A stretch of DNA of 12,008 nucleotides from Candidatus Neomicrothrix sp. UBA814 (GTDB lineage: Bacteria > Actinomycetota > Acidimicrobiia > Acidimicrobiales > Poriferisodalaceae): the NCBI GenBank assembly GCA_002296525.1, contig DBIA01000016.1, positions 1 to 12,008 of the forward strand, read 5' to 3'. Below, in pieces: positions 6,958 through 12,008 of this stretch (within the stretch, counting starts at the first letter, position 1; each line of letters starts with the position of its first letter). Under the pieces are notes generated by a model. It was not told the DNA's origin. It saw only the letters and a program-made list of their open reading frames with translations, and did no database searches. Both the position numbers and the translations under genes were made by a program.

Positions 6958-7137
6958 AGAAGAAGTTTGTCCTACCTCAGCTGACTTTTGTCGACACACG
7001 GCACGAAAACAAACACACGTGCCGACCGATGTCCGTAGATGTGGGCCGCGCAGCACTTATCCCTAAGACCTCCGCCGTGATCTCTCGCAAAGAGATATCT
7101 TGATTGCAGAGAACCTTGGAGATCCTGGTAAATCAGA
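6958..7137. promoter_or_regulatory. Divergent control region with several palindromes
   Basis: This 180-bp stretch separates the minus-strand dehydrogenase operon from the plus-strand monooxygenase and should hold both promoters. I see an 8-bp palindrome TGTCGACA (6989-6996), a perfect 7-bp inverted repeat CGGCACG/CGTGCCG (6999-7005 and 7018-7024, 12-base spacer), and a 6-bp inverted repeat ATCTCT/AGAGAT (7080-7085 and 7091-7096, 5-base spacer). The first two are on the operon side, the third on the monooxygenase side. I cannot place convincing -35/-10 boxes. No regulator gene is in the window. A shared regulator binding here is inference. Confidence 0.5.
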
Positions 7138-9057
7138 ATGAACACAAAACCTGACGAGCACATCTTTGCCCAAGCCATCGAAGTTGCGAACATCCCTACT
7201 TTGCTGATGGTGTTAGTCCAGTTAACGGGCGAACTTCACTGGCTAGAAGAGCCTTATTTACCCAAGCGCCAACCAGGTCTGGGCGACAACGACACTGGAG
7301 GGCTCGCCCCTGAGCACCAACGAGAGGTTCGCGAGTCAGCGCTTGAGGCCATATTGGCTTGGAGGGAAGGTCGACCGGTTGCTCTTCCAGAACCCGATGA
7401 GGATCTGATCGTGAGGATGCTCAGTGCTTCTATGGCCGAACCGGTTCCTGCTGAATATGGTCAATTCACGGCAGCTCAACTTGGTCAAGTGAAATTCCTT
7501 GATCATGAACCTGTCGCTTCCCCTGACGACTTCAGCGTTCTGATCATTGGCGCAGGAGTCTCCGGTCTCTGCGCAGCAATCAATCTTCAAATGCTCGGTA
7601 TCAATTTCCAAGTGGTGGAACGTAACTCAACAGTCGGCGGAGTCTGGTGGGAGAATCGTTATCCGGGTGCAGGCGTAGATACTCCAAACCACCTTTACTC
7701 GTATTCATTCGCCCCCTACGACTGGGAAAAATATTTCTGTTTGCGTGACGAATTACACGGCTATTTGGAACACGTCTGTGACAGCTTCGAAGTTCGAAAC
7801 TCCATCCGATTTGAAACTGATGTTGAGCTCATCGAATACCAACCTGATCAACAAAAGTGGTGTGCGACGCTCCGGCTCGCTGATGGCACAGTCGAAGAAG
7901 TTGAAGCAAACGTTGTCATAAGCGCAGCGGGCATCTTCAACCCTCCTGTCTTCCCGAATATCGAGGGTCTCGACGAATGGGAAGGTGAGAAGTGGCATAC
8001 GGCTCGATGGCCAAACCAAGCTGATCTAACTGGCAAAGATGTAGCGATCATCGGAAATGGTGCGAGCTGCATGCAGATTGGGCCCGAAATTCAAGACGAA
8101 GTGAACTCCCTGACCATCTTCCAGCGATCGGTTCACTGGGCAGCTCCGTTTGAGCAGTTTCGTAAAGAAGTCCCCGACCCCTTGCGATTTTTGCTGCGAG
8201 AGGTCCCGCTCTACAGGAACTGGTACAGAGTACGTCTGGGCTGGACATTTAACGATCGAATCCACTCGGCACTCCAAAAGGATCCAGATTGGGAGCACCC
8301 AGACAGGTCCTTGAATGCACAAAACGATGCTCATAGGGCGTACTTCACCGATTATGTCGTCAAAGAATTGGGTGATGAAGCAGCGGACCTGCTCGATCGT
8401 GTATTACCTACCTACCCTCCTTTTGGCAAGAGAATGCTTATGGACAATGGCTGGTATCGCATGCTGCGAAACCCCAAAGTCAGGTTGGTTGACGAACGCG
8501 TTGCCAGAGTTGATTCCGGACGGTTATACGCAGATGACGGAACCGAATACGACGCCGACGTTCTTGTTATTGCAACAGGTTTTGACGTTCTCAACTTCAT
8601 CACCACATATGAGGCGAAGGGACGTTCAGGGGTATCTCTGGCGGATCAGTGGGAACATGACAATGCGCAGGCGTACCTGGGTACAGTCGTCCCGAACTTT
8701 CCGAATTTCTTCACCCTCTACGGACCGAATCTTCAACCGGGACATGGCGGAAGTCTGATTTTCGTGGTTGAAATGCAGGTCAGGTACATCATGGACATGA
8801 TCCAAAAAATGCTCGACCAAAACATCGGCTCAGTAGAGATTCGTCAAGAAGTCCACGACGGATACAACCAAGACGTTGATCAAGCGCATGAGCAGATGGT
8901 GTGGACCCATCCGGGCATGACTTCTTACTATCGAAATGACCGGGGCCGCATCGTGGTCAATTCTCCTTGGCGGAACGTTGATTTCTACGAAATGACGAGA
9001 GAAGCGAACCTGTCCGATTATTTGATAGAACCAGTCTCCGAACTGGTAGCAGACTAA
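7138..9057 (+). CDS. Baeyer-Villiger monooxygenase of the 4-hydroxyacetophenone monooxygenase type
   Basis: The 639-residue flavoenzyme should use FAD, NADPH and oxygen to insert an oxygen atom beside a ketone, giving an ester or lactone. The FAD motif GAGVSG is at 138-143, the Baeyer-Villiger fingerprint WEGEKWHTARWP at 281-292 (F-x-G-x-x-x-H-x-x-x-W-P with Trp for the first Phe), the NADPH motif GNGAS at 306-310 and ATGFD at 479-483. About 130 residues precede the FAD motif. This extension, with IPTLLMVLVQLTGEL near residues 19-33, and the total length resemble 4-hydroxyacetophenone monooxygenase (about 640 residues) rather than the shorter cyclohexanone type. The ATG has only a weak ribosome site. 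The substrate could be an aryl, steroid-like or cyclic ketone. The stop overlaps the convergent threonine aldolase stop by four bases. Confidence 0.9.
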   Translation: MNTKPDEHIFAQAIEVANIPTLLMVLVQLTGELHWLEEPYLPKRQPGLGDNDTGGLAPEHQREVRESALEAILAWREGRPVALPEPDEDLIVRMLSASMAEPVPAEYGQFTAAQLGQVKFLDHEPVASPDDFSVLIIGAGVSGLCAAINLQMLGINFQVVERNSTVGGVWWENRYPGAGVDTPNHLYSYSFAPYDWEKYFCLRDELHGYLEHVCDSFEVRNSIRFETDVELIEYQPDQQKWCATLRLADGTVEEVEANVVISAAGIFNPPVFPNIEGLDEWEGEKWHTARWPNQADLTGKDVAIIGNGASCMQIGPEIQDEVNSLTIFQRSVHWAAPFEQFRKEVPDPLRFLLREVPLYRNWYRVRLGWTFNDRIHSALQKDPDWEHPDRSLNAQNDAHRAYFTDYVVKELGDEAADLLDRVLPTYPPFGKRMLMDNGWYRMLRNPKVRLVDERVARVDSGRLYADDGTEYDADVLVIATGFDVLNFITTYEAKGRSGVSLADQWEHDNAQAYLGTVVPNFPNFFTLYGPNLQPGHGGSLIFVVEMQVRYIMDMIQKMLDQNIGSVEIRQEVHDGYNQDVDQAHEQMVWTHPGMTSYYRNDRGRIVVNSPWRNVDFYEMTREANLSDYLIEPVSELVAD

Positions 9058-10058
9058 TTCGCCAGTTCTTCAGCGATTGCAGCCACAGCTATGTCGACAT
9101 CGTGCGCTGTTACGTCTAGGTGGAGCACCATCCGGCTGCTGCGCCCTGACCAGCGTGTGATAACACCCCGATCCCGTAACCGGTGCTCTAAGCCATCGGT
9201 AGCTTGAGAAGCGCTAACGAATACCATGTTCGTGTTTTGTGCATCGACGTTTAGCCCTGGGACTTTTGCGAGACCCTCAGCAAGTCGTTCGGCGTTTCGG
9301 TGATCTTGGACTAGGCGATCGATGTGATTGTCTATTGCGTGTTGTCCCGCAGCAGCGATCAAACCCACTTGGCGCATGGCTCCACCAAGCATCTTTCTCC
9401 ACTTGCGCGCCCTGTCGATGAGTACCTCCGAGCCCGCCAGCACTGATCCGACAGGCGCTCCTAAGCCTTTTGAGAGACATACCGACACTGTGTCAAAGGG
9501 AGCTGCTATGTCGGAAGGTTCTACTTCTAATGCGACTGCTGCATTCCAAAGTCGAGCACCATCAAGGTGGTAACCCAAGTTGTGTTCATCTACGAGTTCG
9601 CGCCCTTCATGTAGGTCCTCGACTTCAATAACCTTTCCGTCCGTGGTGTTCTCAAGGCAAAGCAGTCGTGTCTGCGCAAAGTGGGGGTCATTAGGTTTGA
9701 TAGCGGACCGTGCAGCATTGAGATCCAACATTCCAGAGTCGAGCATTGGAATAGTTTGAGGTTGAATACTGCCTAATACGGCAGCGCCGCCAGCTTCATA
9801 CATATAGGTGTGTGCGTGATCACCGACGAGGTACTCGTCTCCGCGTTGGCAATGAGCCATGAGGGCACAGAGATTCGATTGGGTCCCGGAAGAGACAAAA
9901 ACGGAAGCTTCTTTGCCTAGTAGCTGAGCGACATGCCGTTCGAGGTCTCGGACCGTTGGGTCGTCTCCGAAGACATCGTCTCCGACTTCGGCGCTGGTCA
10001 TAGCCTCACGCATCGCATCTGTTGGTCTTGAGACAGTGTCGGATCTTAGGTCTATCAC
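9054..10058 (-). CDS. Low-specificity threonine aldolase
   Basis: The 334-residue PLP enzyme should cleave threonine or allo-threonine to glycine and acetaldehyde, and may accept other beta-hydroxy amino acids. The N-terminus MIDLRSDTVSRPT is the family signature. Others are VSSGTQSN at 55-62, His83 (cofactor-stacking histidine), Asp166 and Arg169 in HLDGARLWNA, and the Schiff-base Lys197 in CLSKGLGAPVGS. Length is normal. The start is a GTG at 10058, which gives the conserved N-terminus exactly. It is divergent from the dioxygenase pseudogene, 46 bp away, and its stop overlaps the monooxygenase stop (CTAA at 9054-9057). A side role in generating acetaldehyde or glycine is possible, and nothing ties it to the monooxygenase beyond position. 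Confidence 0.93.
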   Translation of the reverse strand: MIDLRSDTVSRPTDAMREAMTSAEVGDDVFGDDPTVRDLERHVAQLLGKEASVFVSSGTQSNLCALMAHCQRGDEYLVGDHAHTYMYEAGGAAVLGSIQPQTIPMLDSGMLDLNAARSAIKPNDPHFAQTRLLCLENTTDGKVIEVEDLHEGRELVDEHNLGYHLDGARLWNAAVALEVEPSDIAAPFDTVSVCLSKGLGAPVGSVLAGSEVLIDRARKWRKMLGGAMRQVGLIAAAGQHAIDNHIDRLVQDHRNAERLAEGLAKVPGLNVDAQNTNMVFVSASQATDGLEHRLRDRGVITRWSGRSSRMVLHLDVTAHDVDIAVAAIAEELAN

Positions 10059-10066
10059 CTTATTAA

Positions 10067-10088
10067 TCTGCCACGTTCAGAGGGCAGA
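10067..10088. promoter_or_regulatory. Small inverted repeat in divergent gap
   Basis: TCTGCC at 10067-10072 and GGCAGA at 10083-10088 form a perfect 6-bp inverted repeat with a 10-base spacer. It lies between the threonine aldolase GTG (10058) and the ATG of the dioxygenase remnant (10105), where an operator or promoter element would be expected. Short dyads occur by chance, so this is a weak call. Confidence 0.25.
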
Positions 10089-10104
10089 CACATGCCTTCA
10101 GAGA

Positions 10105-10392
10105 ATGAGCACTATCGATATCAGTCCGATCACCTCTCGGATGGGGGTCGAGATCACTGGGGTCGATTTGCTTGAGGAACTCAGCGAAACGGTAATTCAT
10201 GAGATTCGCCCTGTGGTGCAGCATCTTTATCGACATATCGAAAATCTCAACTTTCATGCTCGCTTCCACTTGTCTGAAAATTCAATTGGTGTCTGGGGCA
10301 ACTGATGCTTCCCGCACTGCGCAACCTGTGATTATTTCCCTGCAACGCGTCGCGGCTGCAGAGTCAGGTTGAGGGGGACCTCTCCGAGCTAA
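10105..10392 (+). pseudogene. Decayed TauD/TfdA-family dioxygenase remnant
   Basis: From the ATG at 10105 the frame reads ISPITSRMGVEITGVDLLEELS, the usual N-terminus of Fe(II)/2-oxoglutarate dioxygenases of the TauD/TfdA family, then jumps at about residue 36 to VVQHLYRHIENLNFHARF and SIGVWGN, which match the family C-terminus (H-x-x-x-x-E-F-x-x-R-x, then A-x-W-D-N-R). A TGA at 10303-10305 stands where W-D-N-R has its arginine. The same frame continues after it: CFPHCATCDYFPATRRGCRV matches x-T-x-H-x-A-x-x-D-Y-x-P-x-x-R, ending at TAA 10390-10392. About 190 central residues, including the HxD iron ligands, are missing; the distal His71 and the 2-oxoglutarate-type arginines remain. It can no longer be a working dioxygenase. 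Its stop overlaps the carboxyltransferase stop by CTAA. Confidence 0.8.
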
Positions 10393-11990
10393 GGCCTAAC
10401 GGCGCGTTTGGGTCGCTCAGCTAATTCGCGTAATTTGGGTTGAGCGAGGTTCACAAACCGGCAGGCGAGAGAGCGTGTTTCTCGCGGGTCAATTAAATCG
10501 ACTACGTCCCCTCTGTGTGCAGCTCTGAAAGGTGAGCGAAGTCGCAACAAACGCTCCTCGATAGCTTCGCGGTGAGCATCGGGGTCCGGTGCGGCCTCTA
10601 TCTCTCTTCTGTATGCGGCAGCAACGCCCCCTTCAATCGGGATTCCACCCCATTCACCAGAGGGCCACCCAAAACGTAAGTTGATGCTGTCGGGTAAGCC
10701 GATCGAGTTAGGAGCATCTGCTGCTACCCCGTAACTCTTCCGTACCATAAATTCGATTTTCGGAACTTGACACTCGGCGGAAGCTATGAGAGCTCGAGCT
10801 CCGCGCCGCATTGTTGCAATGCGCTCAGCGTGGGAACCCAACATGAAGCCCGGCATGTCTAGAAAAATGAGTAACGGCAGATTGAAGGTGTCGCAAAGAT
10901 CCACGAAATGGGTGTATTTGTCTGCGGCGTTGCCGTCCATCGCTCCGGCTTTACTCATCGGATCACTTCCGATTACACCTACCGACCACCCATCCAATCG
11001 AGCGAAACCGGTGATTAGCCCACTGGCATACAGCTCCCGCATCTCGAAAAAGTCTCCGTTGTCAACCACGTGTCGGATTAGAGCGCGTGCGTCATAACCT
11101 TGACGTCTATTGGTGGGCACAAATTCAAGAAGCTCTTGCGGGCGTCGCTCGGGGTCATCTCCGGTCTCCACTCGACTAGCGACCTCTCTCACCGTGTTCG
11201 GAAGAAATGAGAGAAAATCACGGATCTGTTGGAACGCGTCGTCCTCATCCTCAGCAACATTGTCAACCTGCCCGCTCTCAGCAACGTGCATGCGCCAGCC
11301 GCCGAGTTCTTCTTTGGAAAGTTTTTCTCCAATAGCGCGTTCAACAACTGGAGGTCCAGAAGGAAAGATCTGAGACTTTTCTTTGACCATGACACTGAAG
11401 TGCGACAGTAAGGCTGCCGCAGCGGGCCAACCTGCCACTGAACCTAAAATTGCTGAAGCGACAGGGACATTGCGAAGCAACTCAACACCTTGATGCCACA
11501 GATCGCCTTGCGGTAGTCCCATGTGGCCATCTTGTTCATCTTGTTTCGAAGAATGGCCTACCCCTTCGCGAAGTTGAACATAAGGGATGCCGTATTGCAG
11601 GGCTAATGGTTGAGCGAAGTGGTGGGGGAGCTTGTGGACGTCATGCGGGCTTCCGCCCGAGAGAGTGAAGTCGTCGCCGCCAACTGATACCGAGCGACCA
11701 TCGATTTCTCCCAACCCCATGACATAGCCACCTGGTGAAAACTCTGCCAAATTGCCGTCAGCGTCGTACTCAGCTGCACCAACTAGGTGGCCCATTTCCA
11801 AAAACGAACCTGGGTCACAAAATTTTTCCATTCGTTCCCGAACTGTGTAACGACCCCCATCGTGCTGTCGCTGCACACGTTCCGGACCGCCCATCTCGTC
11901 CGCCAAACCCTTGACATATTCAATATCTTCGACTGCTTTTGCCCAGCCCATGCCGGGTTTCCAAAATTCGCGACCGGGATCTACAGGCAC
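10389..11990 (-). CDS. Acyl-CoA carboxylase carboxyltransferase (beta) subunit
   Basis: The 533-residue product has the length and two crotonase-like halves of propionyl/acetyl-CoA carboxylase beta subunits, which move CO2 from carboxybiotin to an acyl-CoA. The N half includes VGGDDFTLSGGSPHD near 103-117 and the SQIFPSGPPVVERAIGE segment, then GGWRMHVAESG. The C half includes ITGFARLDGWSVGVIGSDP, the DKYTHFVDLCDTFNLPLLIFLDMPGFMLG core and a RKSYG segment. The core DMPGFMLG departs from the common D-x-P-G-F-L-P-G, so the substrate may not be propionyl-CoA. The start is a GTG at 11990 with AAAGG at 11998-12002; a TGA in the same frame at 11994-11996 rules out a longer form. A biotin carboxylase/carrier subunit would be expected nearby, perhaps upstream beyond the window. 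Confidence 0.9.
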   Translation of the reverse strand: MPVDPGREFWKPGMGWAKAVEDIEYVKGLADEMGGPERVQRQHDGGRYTVRERMEKFCDPGSFLEMGHLVGAAEYDADGNLAEFSPGGYVMGLGEIDGRSVSVGGDDFTLSGGSPHDVHKLPHHFAQPLALQYGIPYVQLREGVGHSSKQDEQDGHMGLPQGDLWHQGVELLRNVPVASAILGSVAGWPAAAALLSHFSVMVKEKSQIFPSGPPVVERAIGEKLSKEELGGWRMHVAESGQVDNVAEDEDDAFQQIRDFLSFLPNTVREVASRVETGDDPERRPQELLEFVPTNRRQGYDARALIRHVVDNGDFFEMRELYASGLITGFARLDGWSVGVIGSDPMSKAGAMDGNAADKYTHFVDLCDTFNLPLLIFLDMPGFMLGSHAERIATMRRGARALIASAECQVPKIEFMVRKSYGVAADAPNSIGLPDSINLRFGWPSGEWGGIPIEGGVAAAYRREIEAAPDPDAHREAIEERLLRLRSPFRAAHRGDVVDLIDPRETRSLACRFVNLAQPKLRELAERPKRAVRP

Positions 11991-12008
11991 GCGTCAGCCT
12001 TTGCCGTG

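Noticed and set aside
6958..7056. N-terminal extension of the beta-hydroxyacid dehydrogenase
   Set aside because: Family members begin a few residues before the GLGAMG motif; the added 33 residues match nothing and consume the control region.
8315..8758. 147-residue open frame inside the monooxygenase, same strand
   Set aside because: It is a different frame of a gene with all its motifs intact, and it shows no domain or ribosome site.
10036..10104. Upstream extension of the dioxygenase remnant
   Set aside because: It overlaps the threonine aldolase start on the other strand; family similarity begins right after the ATG at 10105.
11994..12008. Possible end of a further minus-strand gene (a TGA at 11994-11996)
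   Set aside because: Only four codons are visible, too few to assign a coding frame.

Overview
The window looks like chromosomal DNA from a moderate-GC actinobacterium; a marine Acidimicrobiia-type genome would fit, but that placement is inference. The main clue is the first 123 bases. They encode the C-terminal end of a protein resembling the mycothiol-dependent maleylpyruvate isomerase family, and mycothiol is an actinobacterial thiol. GTG and TTG starts, very tight gene packing and many oxidative catabolic enzymes fit this. I see no rRNA, tRNA, CRISPR array, phage gene or insertion sequence.

Layout. Bases 1-560 (+) hold the end of the isomerase-like gene and a small cupin. A class III aminotransferase (568-1836, -) converges on the cupin. 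A tiny membrane protein and a membrane-anchored protein of unknown function follow (about 1893-2538, +), then a zinc-free NADPH:quinone oxidoreductase-like gene (2675-3649, +). Next is a probable four-gene minus-strand operon, transcribed from 6957 down to 3661: beta-hydroxyacid dehydrogenase, acyl-CoA dehydrogenase-like flavoprotein, phosphotriesterase-like lactonase and FlK-type hotdog thioesterase. Across a 180-bp divergent control region lies a plus-strand Baeyer-Villiger monooxygenase of the 4-hydroxyacetophenone monooxygenase type (7138-9057). Then come a threonine aldolase (9054-10058, -), a decayed TauD/TfdA dioxygenase pseudogene (10105-10392, +) and an acyl-CoA carboxylase carboxyltransferase (10389-11990, -).

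How the genes may work together (inference). The monooxygenase would turn a ketone into an ester or lactone, the lactonase-like enzyme would open it to a hydroxy acid, and the dehydrogenase, acyl-CoA dehydrogenase-like protein and thioesterase could process the product and recycle CoA. Perfect inverted repeats lie in the divergent control region and inside the operon. They are candidate operators or RNA structures.

The most striking unexplained item is the pseudogene. It keeps a dioxygenase N-terminus and C-terminus in one frame, lacks the middle that carries the HxD iron ligands, and has an in-frame TGA where the family has a conserved arginine.
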